A DNA stretch of 64,000 bases from Treponema sp. (GCA_009781635.1 WQXU01000014.1:1-64000); one strand, 5' to 3'; counted from the stretch's first letter, positions 25,172 through 34,371 are shown. Notes: a model not told the origin generated them from the sequence alone. Made by a program: numbers and translations.

Positions 25172-26944
25172 ATGAAAAAAACCTGGTTAGTATGTTTTAT
25201 TTTAATTACGGCTTTTGCATCTTTGGCAGCTCAGCAAAGAGTTGATATACCAGGCACACAGGTTGGCGCCGCTCCAATTTGGGAAGCGCCCATTGGCGAT
25301 ACAATCAGAGGAACGCCTCATCTGCAGGCAAGCTCCGCTGTGCTTGTTGGGGAGAACGGAAGAGTCAGATCGTTTTTTATGAGCAGCACTCCCCTATGGA
25401 ATTTTGACGCAAGGGGATCTGCCGTTCCCTATATTGCCCGCTCTTACGAGGCCGCGACATATATTTGCAATACAGACGGCATATTCATGGCGATTAACAG
25501 AGTTGGCCGTGAATTGTGGCGGCTTAATCTTGGAAAACCAATTTCCTATCCGCCGGTTGTAGGATGGGACGGCAGAGTTTTTATTTCGCTTGATTCTACA
25601 ATTACATGCAGAACCGCTTCCGGCAATTCACTTTGGACAATTGATTTGGAAAGCCCCATTTCATTTGCTCCCGTGCTGGACAAAACCGGAAGCGTTGCAA
25701 CTGTCCTGCGGAATATGGATTTTGTTAAGGTGCATCAATTCAGTCATATAGAAAGGATAAGGCTTGAAAGGCTTCCTGTAATGATAGTTTCTCTTGACGA
25801 GGGAAATACGCAAAGTTATGTGCTATTGTACCAGTCGGGTGAAATGGAAAAAATAATTTATAATGACAGCGTAAGAAGGGGAGGCAGGCTTTCAAGGCAG
25901 AACTTAAGATCCCTTCCTGCGCCGCCTGTTGCATCCGAAAGCAGGGGAGATTTATTTGCCGTAACGCTGCGGGACGGAAGAATTCTTTGTATAAACGCCC
26001 GCGGAGAAACTGTCTGGACAAGGAACACTCACGAAGCTGCCGAGGAAAGAGGGCCTGGCAATCTTACGCAGACGCAGGCAAAGATGATGTTCGACGAGCG
26101 CGGTATTTATGCGATAACAATTCGCGGCATCAGCGCGTATACCCAGGAGGGGCGCCGCCGTTTTGTTCACAGACTGCAAACTGTTAGTTCCGGAGTTCCT
26201 TCTCTTAGCGACGAAGGACTTCTTTATGCCTGCGGGACAGATAATATTTTACGTGTTTATAATATTGATGCAAAACTGCGGACAATTGTGCAGAACAGGT
26301 TTTACGGCCCCGAACCTGAAGGCGATTACGGGATGGGCAGTCCTCCGCCTTCACCGTGGACAGGGCAGAGCAGCCGTTATCATGATGTTGAGCAGGACAG
26401 AGTATATGAGGAAATTGCAGCGGCAATCAGAAGCGGCAGGATTGGACAGAATGAACCTGTGTATGTCGCATACATGATGGAAATGATTGGCTTTTTTATC
26501 GGAAGCCCGCAGACATCCCAGGTAAGGCCGCTTGTAAATCCGATGCAGCGCGTAAGGCTTATCAATCTGCTTGCGCTGGTCGGCTCAAGAGAGACAATTC
26601 CTTTTCTCTGGAATATTTTTGACAGAGATCCGGAGCCTGCGATTAGAAGAGCATGCGCCGATGCGATTGGAATTATCGGAGTAGATCCTACAGGAAGATC
26701 ATTTCATTCATACAACTTTCTGCTTTCCCCGAATAATCCCAATATCGATCCCCAGCTTGTGTTAGCTGCAACATCGTCGATTGCAAGACTGTGCCGGTTC
26801 TCCGGCCCGCCCCTTGCGCCTGAGGGAATACGCGTTCTGCGGTATTTTTCCAATCTGCCCTCTGTTCCGAACCGCGTAAAGGAGCAAATCCGCAACGAGC
26901 TTGACGGTTTATTCAGGGAGGGACTTGATAAACCCATACAGTAG
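25172..26944 (+). CDS. secreted PQQ-type beta-propeller protein with HEAT repeats
   Basis: 590 aa. Signal peptide ending SLAAQ. Residues about 30-390 hold propeller blades with repeated G-x-x-x-W motifs (NSLWTIDLESP, RELWRLNLGKP, GETVWTRNT). Residues about 430-590 hold helical HEAT-like repeats (INLLALVGSRETIPFLWNI, IRRACADAIGIIG). No catalytic residues are evident; it is probably a scaffold in the periplasm. AGGTGA precedes the ATG. Third gene of the hemerythrin-led run. Confidence 0.75.
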   Translation: MKKTWLVCFILITAFASLAAQQRVDIPGTQVGAAPIWEAPIGDTIRGTPHLQASSAVLVGENGRVRSFFMSSTPLWNFDARGSAVPYIARSYEAATYICNTDGIFMAINRVGRELWRLNLGKPISYPPVVGWDGRVFISLDSTITCRTASGNSLWTIDLESPISFAPVLDKTGSVATVLRNMDFVKVHQFSHIERIRLERLPVMIVSLDEGNTQSYVLLYQSGEMEKIIYNDSVRRGGRLSRQNLRSLPAPPVASESRGDLFAVTLRDGRILCINARGETVWTRNTHEAAEERGPGNLTQTQAKMMFDERGIYAITIRGISAYTQEGRRRFVHRLQTVSSGVPSLSDEGLLYACGTDNILRVYNIDAKLRTIVQNRFYGPEPEGDYGMGSPPPSPWTGQSSRYHDVEQDRVYEEIAAAIRSGRIGQNEPVYVAYMMEMIGFFIGSPQTSQVRPLVNPMQRVRLINLLALVGSRETIPFLWNIFDRDPEPAIRRACADAIGIIGVDPTGRSFHSYNFLLSPNNPNIDPQLVLAATSSIARLCRFSGPPLAPEGIRVLRYFSNLPSVPNRVKEQIRNELDGLFREGLDKPIQ

Positions 26945-26968
26945 CTTGATGCAAACAGTTTAAAAATT

Positions 26969-27622
26969 ATGAATAAAAGTAATAATGGCTGTATATTCTC
27001 ATTAATTTTAAGATACTGGAAAAAAGAGAAATTATTAAAGAATATCTATTTAATCGCAGCCGGAATTATGATTGCAGCTATTCTAATTATTATTCTGCTG
27101 CCAAGACAAAATATGGTTCCGTTAATAGCTGTGCCAATACATGTAAAAGAAGACCATGACAAAATAATTTTACGTATAAATCAGGAAGGGATAACATCAT
27201 TTGTAACGGAAGCAGGTTTAATTACGGTAGCTGACAAGTATACGGCAAGACGCATGAGGTTCATACTTATAAGTGAGGATTTAATGCCAAAATATATTGA
27301 GCCGTGGCATATATTTAATATAAGAGAATGGACCATTACCGATGTAATAATAAATAAAATGTTCCGCAGGAACATTACCAAAATATTATCCGATCACATA
27401 AAAACATCAGATGATGTTGATAATGCAAATGTTTTTCTTTTGGAATCATCAAACCGCTGGTTCAGAGGAGGAATAATCGGAGCAATAATTTCGATAACAC
27501 CGAATCAGGAAAGCGACATCCTGCAAAACACAGAAAAAATTAACAGCATAAAAAAACTTGTCAAATCCGCTTTTTACAGAATGAATGATGAGAGAATTAT
27601 TGTTAGAGAGTGGAAGCGTTGA
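26969..27622 (+). CDS. truncated FliF-like protein (M-ring N-terminal region only)
   Basis: 217 aa. A membrane segment (about 25-46) leads into NMVPLIAVPI, KIILRINQEGITSF, YTARRMRFILISEDLMP, REWTITDVI and an RBM2-like part IKTSDDVDNANVFLLES ... SIKKLVKSAF. These match, in order, the N-terminal periplasmic half of spirochaete FliF. FliF is usually about 550 aa; RBM3, the second membrane helix and the FliG-binding tail are absent. The reading frame stops where a truncated ORF6N gene begins on the other strand, so it may be a rearranged fragment instead of a working mini-FliF. Confidence 0.7.
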   Translation: MNKSNNGCIFSLILRYWKKEKLLKNIYLIAAGIMIAAILIIILLPRQNMVPLIAVPIHVKEDHDKIILRINQEGITSFVTEAGLITVADKYTARRMRFILISEDLMPKYIEPWHIFNIREWTITDVIINKMFRRNITKILSDHIKTSDDVDNANVFLLESSNRWFRGGIIGAIISITPNQESDILQNTEKINSIKKLVKSAFYRMNDERIIVREWKR

Positions 27623-27903
27623 TGGCGCCGTCCGCCCCAATTGGCTTCTCCCTTGGCAAGTGTCAAACTTGAAGTCACAATTTGTGACTTCAAGTTCTCT
27701 AATTCATTAGGAATCCGTCTTGAAGCCGCAATTTGCGACTTCAAGTTTTCATACTCCTGATTGGTTAATTGGAACATAAATTCAGGCGGAAAGCGGTCAA
27801 TATTACGTTTGACAGCTTGATTTAATATCTTAGTTTCTTCCTGGTAAATTTTTGCCAGATCCTCATCAAGCATTACATGATAACCCCGAATTTCGTGGAT
27901 CAT
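27574..27903 (-). pseudogene. ORF6N-domain gene, truncated at its C-terminal end
   Basis: About 109 codons. IHEIRGYHVMLDEDLAKIYQ, NQAVKRNIDRFPPEFMFQLT and WGGRR are the hallmark of the ORF6N domain (KilA-N-like, phage and mobile element origin). After WGGRR the expected YLPYAFTEQG continuation is missing; the frame runs into the antisense of the FliF-like gene. An in-frame TGA stops upstream extension about ten codons before the ATG. A 51-bp internal duplication encodes two copies of ENLKSQI. Confidence 0.75.
27666..27745. repeat. two related dyads 51 bp apart inside the ORF6N fragment
   Basis: Dyad 1 (27666-27696) has perfect 15-bp arms, AACTTGAAGTCACAA and TTGTGACTTCAAGTT, around one base. 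Dyad 2 (27719-27745) has 13-bp arms CTTGAAGCCGCAA and TTGCGACTTCAAG with one mismatch. Centres are 51 bp (17 codons) apart, so this is a tandem duplication of a palindrome-bearing coding unit. Confidence 0.85.
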
Positions 27904-28006
27904 ATCCAGGATAGGTATGATCTTCTCTAGAATTCAATTTAATGTGAGGTATTGTGTTTACTGTAGTGCCTTGTTTTTAATTATTGAATATCATATTATA
28001 GAAAAA

Positions 28007-28243
28007 ATGGCGCAAATGACTGACGAAGAAGCAAAAAGACTGGACGAAAAATGGACAAAGAACCCTCCAAAACCCGGTCCAAACGGAACAGGCTATTTCA
28101 CCCAGTGTAAGAAAACCGCTCATACAGTAACGATTGACAGTGTTACTGCCAATTATTTAAATACAAAAGCCATTGCCGATCATAAAACTCCTGCCCAAAT
28201 AATCAGTGAATTAGTACGAGAAAAAATTGCAATTTGTTTATAA
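28007..28243 (+). CDS. orphan antitoxin-like small protein
   Basis: 78 aa. MTDEEAKRLDEKWTKNPPK and PGPNGTGYFTQ, then TIDSVTANYLNTKAIADHKT and PAQIISELVREKI, resemble small antitoxins paired with BrnT- or RelE-type toxins; the C-terminal half reads like a ribbon-helix-helix. No toxin gene is adjacent. TATTAT ends 7 bp before the ATG with TTGTTT 17 bp further up and no Shine-Dalgarno, so the mRNA may be leaderless. A second ATG three codons on is possible. Confidence 0.55.
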   Translation: MAQMTDEEAKRLDEKWTKNPPKPGPNGTGYFTQCKKTAHTVTIDSVTANYLNTKAIADHKTPAQIISELVREKIAICL

Positions 28244-28322
28244 AATATTTTATATACAAATAAACAAATAATCATTGTCTTAAATAATCTTGTAGAAAAA
28301 CCAGCAAAAACCAAAAGGTCTG

Positions 28323-28418
28323 AACAGCAGCAGTGTCAATTACTTTAAAAACCACGCAAAGAAAAATAACACGGGGTATCAGACGCTGATAAATTACGTA
28401 TCCCTGGAATATATCTAA
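28323..28418 (+). pseudogene. remnant of a BrnA/CopG-like antitoxin C-terminus
   Basis: Too short to appear as a normal gene. The frame reads SVNYFKNHAKKNN-TGYQTLINYVSLEYI then stop, matching the C-terminal signature of BrnA-type antitoxins (YFK-x-x-A-x-x-x-x-x-x-YQTLIN). No start or N-terminal part is in frame. The rest of 28244-28467 holds nothing I can identify. Confidence 0.6.
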
Positions 28419-28467
28419 AATTTATTTTCTGCATTTTTTACGAATAAATAGGGGTTATTATTGACAG

Positions 28468-28680
28468 TTATAAATCATTTGGCGTTAATCCTGTATGCTT
28501 AGCTACTCTTGCAAGCATTTTAGGACCTATTTCATCGCCATCATGAAAAGCAAAAACATAATCCGGATACCCAAATCTTTCCAGTGTTTTGTGTGAGCCG
28601 TCTTGTCTTTTTACAGACCAGCCGATTTTTAATAATGCGGCAAGAAGACGTTTTACCTTAATTGATCGCCACTTGCTCAT
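28468..28680 (-). CDS. hicA: HicA-type mRNA interferase toxin
   Basis: 70 aa. VKRLLAALLKIGWSVKRQDGS followed by HKTL carries the conserved catalytic His of the double-stranded-RNA-binding-like HicA fold; DYVFAFHDGDEIGP fits the last strands. Cleaves mRNA when free of HicB. Start at the ATG of MSKWRS is preferred; a TTG four codons upstream is possible. It overlaps hicB by 23 bp, so translation is coupled. Confidence 0.85.
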   Translation of the reverse strand: MSKWRSIKVKRLLAALLKIGWSVKRQDGSHKTLERFGYPDYVFAFHDGDEIGPKMLARVAKHTGLTPNDL

Positions 28681-28885
28681 AACGATTTGCAAATACTATA
28701 GAATTAATACCAGGAATTGAAACTTCATTTTCCATTCTTTCTGCTAAAACTCTTAGAGCTAAAGCTTTTGCTTTTGCTCCTGCCTGTAAAGGAGTTACAC
28801 CGTATGCAAGAACACCAGGAATTTCGGAAATTCCAGCTATCCACCGTCCATCTTCTTCCTGTTCAAAATCAATATCAAAATTCAT
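28658..28885 (-). CDS. hicB: HicB-type antitoxin
   Basis: 75 aa. DFEQEEDGRWIAGISEIPGV and LAYGVTPLQAGAKAKALALR are diagnostic of the HicB partial RNase H fold. The C-terminal DNA-binding HTH found in longer HicB proteins is missing. Antitoxin-first order, GAGG upstream of the ATG. Together with hicA it is the only complete toxin-antitoxin pair in this scrap region. Confidence 0.87.
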   Translation of the reverse strand: MNFDIDFEQEEDGRWIAGISEIPGVLAYGVTPLQAGAKAKALALRVLAERMENEVSIPGINSIVFANRYEQVAIN

Positions 28886-28974
28886 ACATACCTCAATTTT
28901 GAAATATATAATAAAAAGGACTGCTGCACAAGCCCTTTAGCTTTCAACTGTAAAAATCAACCACTCCCCAAAAA

Positions 28975-29970
28975 CTACCTGCCCAGCCGCGCTGCTTCGG
29001 CGAAATCTGCGTGGGCTCTGTCGGTTTCACCTTTGCTTAGCCATGCGTTGCCGCGGTTTCGCCAGGCTGTGCCGTAATCTCTTCTTAGCCTAATTGCTTC
29101 TGAAAAATCCCTTATGGCTCTGTCGTCATCTTCCTTTCTGTACCATGCGCTGCCTCTTCTGTTCCAGATAACGGCGTTGGAAGGTTCCAGCCTTATTATC
29201 TGATCGCAGTCCTCTATTACCTTGTCAAAATTGCCGGTCTGATAATATGCGTGGGAGCGGTTAACAAGCGCATCAACATAGTTTCTGTTAATCGAAATTG
29301 CGCGGGAAAAATCTTCAATTGCAAGATTCATCTCTCTTGTGCTGTTTGCTGCCATTTGCGATCTTGCAAAGCCGCGGTAGTTGTAAAGCTCCGCTCTGTT
29401 GCCGTCAATCCTTATTGCCCGCGTATAATCATCAACGGCGCGGCTGTAATCGCGCTTTTTCATCCATGCGTTTCCGCGGGAAATAAAGGCCTCCATAAAA
29501 CTGCCATCGCGGCTAATCGATGCTGTGTACTCCGTGATGGCTCTGTCATAATCGGCCTTGGCGTAAAATTGTTCGCCTGCAAAATAGGAAATTAAATATT
29601 GATCAACTCCCATCTGTCTTAAAACATCAAGATCAGGATTTTCAAAATTAACAGGGTTCAATTCCGAGACATTAACCCGTCCTCCAATTCTGCTTAAAGA
29701 GGACAATGGCGGCGAGCGGTGAACCTGATGCGACACAGCTACGCTTCTCTCCGGCGCTGTCTGCTCAATTACGGTTTCCTGCTCTGCAACATGTTCTTCT
29801 TCCTGGATTTCTTCAGGTTCTATAAGTTCTTCTTCCGCCGGAGGTTCTTCTGGCTGCAAGGAAGGTTCTTCTCTTCCTGCGCATGTAAAAATAATAAAGC
29901 ACAATACGGTTATTAACAGTATTGCGCAAACAATTGCTGTTAATAAAAAGAATCCCTGTCTATTCAACAT
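28975..29970 (-). CDS. TPR-repeat membrane protein
   Basis: 331 aa. N-terminal membrane segment (about 6-28), an acidic Glu/Pro-rich linker (about 30-90), then about six TPR units (AITEYTASISRDGSFMEAF, AVDDYTRAIRIDGNRAELY, AIRDFSEAIRLRRDYGTAW). A scaffold in the periplasm is likely. The ATG at 29970 has AGAGG just upstream and lies 11 bp inside the preceding gene, so the pair is coupled. Confidence 0.8.
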   Translation of the reverse strand: MLNRQGFFLLTAIVCAILLITVLCFIIFTCAGREEPSLQPEEPPAEEELIEPEEIQEEEHVAEQETVIEQTAPERSVAVSHQVHRSPPLSSLSRIGGRVNVSELNPVNFENPDLDVLRQMGVDQYLISYFAGEQFYAKADYDRAITEYTASISRDGSFMEAFISRGNAWMKKRDYSRAVDDYTRAIRIDGNRAELYNYRGFARSQMAANSTREMNLAIEDFSRAISINRNYVDALVNRSHAYYQTGNFDKVIEDCDQIIRLEPSNAVIWNRRGSAWYRKEDDDRAIRDFSEAIRLRRDYGTAWRNRGNAWLSKGETDRAHADFAEAARLGR

Positions 29971-31729
29971 TAACCTCTGAGCTTTCAATAACCGGCGGAG
30001 GCGGCGAAGGTGATGGTGATGGTGCAGGCGCTGCTGCCTGATAAATTAATCTGACATTCTCTACTACGGTTCTGTGCCTGAGCTTTAAAATTAGAGTCTG
30101 ATTGTCAGGATAATATACCCAGCCTGATGAATCGTAACTTTCAAACTGACTGTCGGTTCTCCAGTCCATGCCGTGAATCTGAATTCTGTTAAAGGGACGA
30201 ACGCCGCGGATTATCAAATGATGCGACATATTGGCAGGGAATGACACAGCCAGATTCAAATTGCCTCCTGCCTCTGTTGTTACTCTGATCAACGGCGAAA
30301 CAGTCCATGCCCAGTGACCGTTAGCTGTAAGCCATACCGCTTTTGGATAATAATCTGAAGGTTTTAAAATGCCGTAAAGTCTTCCGGCGTTTCCGGTTGA
30401 AATGGCGGATAAGATCAAAGACCGGCCGATTGCCGCCCACTCGGTATTATGTGTTGCTTCCGCCCAGTAGGCAAGCGCTTTTCCAAGCCGGAAGCTGTAC
30501 TCGGAAGTATTGCTTTCTGTGCTTGTAACATAAATTGCGTCATTTTCCGTGTCGCGGTTGAGATTTTCAGAAATCAAATTAATTATCTGATCTGTTAAAT
30601 GATCGATTGCATGAGCTGATGCGGGGCGCCAGTATCTTACATCTTGAAAGAACTCCAGTAAGCCAGGGATATAATCATAAATTATCATATCAGGGCTTGC
30701 ATTTGCCGCAAGCTCGATAATATCATTTGCAAGAACTGAATTGTTACGCGTAAAAAGATAATCAATAACATGTTCTTCTTTTAAAATGTCAAGAGACCTA
30801 GCCCTTATTAATCTTGTTATCTGATTCATCCTCTCATTTTCCGAGGATGTAAATGTGCGGTAGGCGTTTGTCATGCCGCCTGTGAAGGCCGAGGATCTAA
30901 AACTGTGTTCAGGGCTGTTATTAAAATTCCCAGGAACGTTTCTAATTGCCGTTGAATAGTTTCCCCTCTGAAGCGACTGGCTAAGATAAGCCATTATGTC
31001 GTATTCCGATTGCAAAGAAGCTGTATTCTGATTCCATCCTGCAAAACTTGAGTCCAGCCAGCTTGCAAGAACGTTTGAATAATTTTGCTCCCTTGCTATT
31101 ATAAATTCTGCGGGATCGAAGGCTCTCTGCCTGCCTCTTGATCTGTATGCGATGGATGGATTTTCTCTTGAAAGAATCATATTTCCTGTTTCAAGTTCCT
31201 GGCCAAGGCTGCTTAGCACATACCGGGAGCCGCCGTACATAATGCCAAGCTGCCCCGAGTCATGAAGCAGTGAAGAACGCCGTGGAATAATAGGAATTGT
31301 AATTGACGAAATATTATCAGCAAACTCCGCGCTTATCTGAAGTTCCATGCCTCTTACCGAATCCATCGAATTGAATGTAATTATTGTTCCGCCGGGCAGA
31401 ATAAAACGCGCTATATTTTCCGAAAGAATCATGTATTCGGGGTTTGCCGCAGTAGTACTGCCGTTATCCCCTGCGAGAATTAAACCTCTTCCGCGCTCTT
31501 CCTTAAGGTTGAAATCAAGTCCGCCGTAAAATATTCTTATGCCGCCTGTAATTCCCTGCGCTTTTTCATTATCGGAAACTTTATCAGCCAGACGTCCTCT
31601 TATTGTCATTCCGCCTGCCGGCAGCGAAAAAGTCCCCTGATTGGAAAATTGCAAAATCACAAGAAGACAGAAGACAAAGCAGTAAATCACTGCAAGGCCT
31701 ATTATTTTATACGCTAAAGGTTTTTTCAT
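29960..31729 (-). CDS. large secreted or membrane-anchored protein of unknown function
   Basis: 589 aa. One N-terminal hydrophobic segment (about 9-28), then a long beta-rich region (FSLPAGGMTIRGRLADKV, IARFILPGGTIITFNSMDS) and a helical middle, ending in a Pro/Ser linker (APSPSPSPPPPV). The first part is reminiscent of FecR-like beta structure, but this is weak. I do not recognise the family. First gene of an operon with the TPR gene, with an 11-bp overlap. Confidence 0.65.
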   Translation of the reverse strand: MKKPLAYKIIGLAVIYCFVFCLLVILQFSNQGTFSLPAGGMTIRGRLADKVSDNEKAQGITGGIRIFYGGLDFNLKEERGRGLILAGDNGSTTAANPEYMILSENIARFILPGGTIITFNSMDSVRGMELQISAEFADNISSITIPIIPRRSSLLHDSGQLGIMYGGSRYVLSSLGQELETGNMILSRENPSIAYRSRGRQRAFDPAEFIIAREQNYSNVLASWLDSSFAGWNQNTASLQSEYDIMAYLSQSLQRGNYSTAIRNVPGNFNNSPEHSFRSSAFTGGMTNAYRTFTSSENERMNQITRLIRARSLDILKEEHVIDYLFTRNNSVLANDIIELAANASPDMIIYDYIPGLLEFFQDVRYWRPASAHAIDHLTDQIINLISENLNRDTENDAIYVTSTESNTSEYSFRLGKALAYWAEATHNTEWAAIGRSLILSAISTGNAGRLYGILKPSDYYPKAVWLTANGHWAWTVSPLIRVTTEAGGNLNLAVSFPANMSHHLIIRGVRPFNRIQIHGMDWRTDSQFESYDSSGWVYYPDNQTLILKLRHRTVVENVRLIYQAAAPAPSPSPSPPPPVIESSEVNVE

Positions 31730-31783
31730 TTTTACTTCAACCCCTTTTCTGACATTCTTAATTATTGTATACTATATGCTTGC

Positions 31784-33172
31784 ATGAAAGTTAAGTTCAA
31801 TGGAAGCAGTTTGATACTGAGGCCATTTTTACCGCTGTTTTTTGTAATATGTCTTTCTTCTCAGGTTTTTTGTCAGGAAAGTGACAGTGAGGCCATTTTA
31901 TCGGAAGTTGTAAACCTGCTTGCGCGCAGAGAGTTTTCATCTGCGCTGGAATTATTTAACAGGCTTCCGCCCGATTATTCAGAAAGTACGGAAATCCGCA
32001 TTATGCGCGCTTCAATACTGAACGCTGCAGGAAGGCCGGCTGACGCAAGACAGATAGCGAACGGCATTATCGGAACTGAACGGAATAATACAGAAGCGCT
32101 CATGGTTCTGGCTGACGCCGCTGCGCTTGAAAACAAGGATCGTGAAAGAAGACAGTTTCTTGAAAGAGTAATCGGCATAAATGCAAATCATGCAAGGGCG
32201 CTTAATGATCTTGGAAACATCAATCTGGGAAATCAGAATCTTCGCGTTGCCGCCGGGTACTTTGACAGGGTTCTGGCTTTCGAACCGGATAACGGAGAGG
32301 CCCTTGTCGGGCGCGCATCGGTTTACCGATACTCAAGAGATCCGCGGAATGCCGAGCGGCTTTTAAACCGCGCAATAAATTTATACCCGGATTGGGCAAG
32401 GCCTCTGCAGGAGAGGGCAAGGCTTTACAAAAGTGCGGGTTTCCATTCCGATGCTCTGGAGGATTTTGGCGCAGCCTATACAATAGAACCGGATAATTAC
32501 TGGATACTGGTAGATTACGGACAGGTTCTTATGGAGTTAAACCGCAAACAGGAAGCCCTTGAATTATTCAACAAGGCTATTGAAATATCTCCCGGCGTTT
32601 TTATGGCCTATGTATACAGCGCAGCCATTAAAGACGAGCTTGGCGATTATGCCGGAGCGGAGCGGGATTACGTTGCTCTTGCAAGGCTTAAACCGGATTA
32701 CTACTTTGCCTTTGAAGGGCTTGGAGTTATAAGGATGAGGAATAAACAGTGGTCGTTTGCAAGAGATGCTTTTCTTGACGCCTACAGACAAGCGCCAAGG
32801 GAGTTTAGTTATGCGCTGTTAGCTGCAATAAACTGGATGCGCGCAGGCCGGCAGACAGACCCAAGGCAATTTCTTTCGCAGGTTATGCGCACAGCTCCAA
32901 GAGATTCGCTTGATTTTGCCATGTTAAGGCTTTTTCATGATTTAAGCGGCGATACCAATGTAATCGCAATGATAGAAAACGAAAGAAATGTTTATACAAA
33001 GTCGCGGATGCTTTTTTACCTTGCCTCATATTATGACATAAGAGGAAACAGAAACCTGGCGGACAGGTATTATTTGATGGTTCAGGATCTTGATGCCGTC
33101 GGCTTACTGGAATGGCGGCTGAATGAAATGATACTGGCGGAGCGCGGTCTCGGTCTTAGGAATGCAAGATGA
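31784..33172 (+). CDS. secreted TPR protein
   Basis: 462 aa. Signal peptide ending SSQVFC, then at least eight TPR units from about residue 30 to 390 (NDLGNINLGNQNLRVAAGYF, ALEDFGAAYTIEPDNYWIL, ALELFNKAIEISPGVFMAY). The Cys in QVFCQ could be a weak lipidation site. Its stop overlaps the TraB start (ATGA), so the two are translationally coupled. Confidence 0.82.
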   Translation: MKVKFNGSSLILRPFLPLFFVICLSSQVFCQESDSEAILSEVVNLLARREFSSALELFNRLPPDYSESTEIRIMRASILNAAGRPADARQIANGIIGTERNNTEALMVLADAAALENKDRERRQFLERVIGINANHARALNDLGNINLGNQNLRVAAGYFDRVLAFEPDNGEALVGRASVYRYSRDPRNAERLLNRAINLYPDWARPLQERARLYKSAGFHSDALEDFGAAYTIEPDNYWILVDYGQVLMELNRKQEALELFNKAIEISPGVFMAYVYSAAIKDELGDYAGAERDYVALARLKPDYYFAFEGLGVIRMRNKQWSFARDAFLDAYRQAPREFSYALLAAINWMRAGRQTDPRQFLSQVMRTAPRDSLDFAMLRLFHDLSGDTNVIAMIENERNVYTKSRMLFYLASYYDIRGNRNLADRYYLMVQDLDAVGLLEWRLNEMILAERGLGLRNAR

Positions 33173-34371
33173 GCGGAAATATCGAAACAATTATCCTTGA
33201 CGGAAGAGAGCTTAAACTGGTAGGAACAGCGCATGTTTCGCGTGAAAGCATCGATGAAGTACGGAAAATTATCAGCGAAGAAAAACCTGATATGGTCTGC
33301 GTAGAGCTTGATCAGGGAAGGTATAATTCGATAACACAGAATGACAATTGGGAAAAGCTTGATTTATCCAAGGTATTTAAGGAAGGCAAGGGTTTTCTGC
33401 TAATTGCAAATCTTGTGCTTGCAAGTTTTCAGCGCCGCCTCGGCAATGAGTTAGGTGTCAAGCCCGGCGAAGAAATGAAAACAGCGGTGGAAACCGCCAG
33501 AGAAATGGGAATTCCCTACAGTCTTTGCGATCGCGAAGTGCACACAACTCTACGCCGCGCATGGGCAAGATGCGGTTTTTGGAGCAAGATAAAACTGCTC
33601 GCCTCCCTTTTGGCAAGCGCTTTTACAACAGAAAAACTAGATGAAAAGGAAATAGAAAATTTAAAAAACAGAAGCGAACTTGACGGCATGATGAATGAGC
33701 TTGCAAGTTATCTGCCTGCTGTAAAAGCAGTTTTAATCGATGAAAGGGATTTTTATCTTGCGGCAAAAATCTGGTCATCAATATTTAAAGAGCAGGAAGG
33801 CGCGGCAAAAAAAATTGTCGCTGTAGTCGGCGCAGGACATATGCAGGGGATGATATCTCATCTGGAAAAATTAAGCAGGGGAGAGCAGACTTCCGATGTA
33901 AGTGAGCTTGATGTAATTCCCAAGCCGGGCTTTTTTTCCGGGTTATTGCGTTTCCTGATTCCGGCTGTAATTATCGGCCTTATAGCATCCGGGTTTATTA
34001 CAGCAGGAGCGGACATGGGTATCTCCATGATAAGGGAATGGATATTATGGAACGGATCCCTTGCCGCTATCGGAGCGATAATTGCTTTGGGGCATCCTCT
34101 TGCTGTTCTTGTTTCATTTCTTGGAGCTCCCCTGACAACTTTAACTCCTTTTATTGGAGTGGGCATATTATCGGGTCTTGTTCAGGCCACATTCAGTAAA
34201 CCGCGAGTCTCGGATGTACAGAATTTAACGGAAGATATTGCCGGTATTAAAGGCGTTTACCGCAATAGGATAACAAGGGCTCTTCTTGTCTTTTTCTTTT
34301 CCAGTCTGGGAAGTTCCATTGCTACATTTATTTTGATTCCCTTAATGGGAAAACTGCTGGCCGGCGGCTAG
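33169..34371 (+). CDS. TraB/PrgY-family membrane protein
   Basis: 400 aa. TraB-domain motifs LVGTAHVSRESIDEV, VCVELDQGRYNSI and VVGAGHMQGMISHL, with the conserved GxxH-type motifs of the TIKI/ChaN/EreA-like fold. Three to four membrane helices fill the C-terminal 150 residues. PrgY blocks pheromone signalling in enterococci, possibly by proteolysis; role here unknown. Overlaps the upstream TPR gene by 4 bp. Confidence 0.87.
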   Translation: MSGNIETIILDGRELKLVGTAHVSRESIDEVRKIISEEKPDMVCVELDQGRYNSITQNDNWEKLDLSKVFKEGKGFLLIANLVLASFQRRLGNELGVKPGEEMKTAVETAREMGIPYSLCDREVHTTLRRAWARCGFWSKIKLLASLLASAFTTEKLDEKEIENLKNRSELDGMMNELASYLPAVKAVLIDERDFYLAAKIWSSIFKEQEGAAKKIVAVVGAGHMQGMISHLEKLSRGEQTSDVSELDVIPKPGFFSGLLRFLIPAVIIGLIASGFITAGADMGISMIREWILWNGSLAAIGAIIALGHPLAVLVSFLGAPLTTLTPFIGVGILSGLVQATFSKPRVSDVQNLTEDIAGIKGVYRNRITRALLVFFFSSLGSSIATFILIPLMGKLLAGG

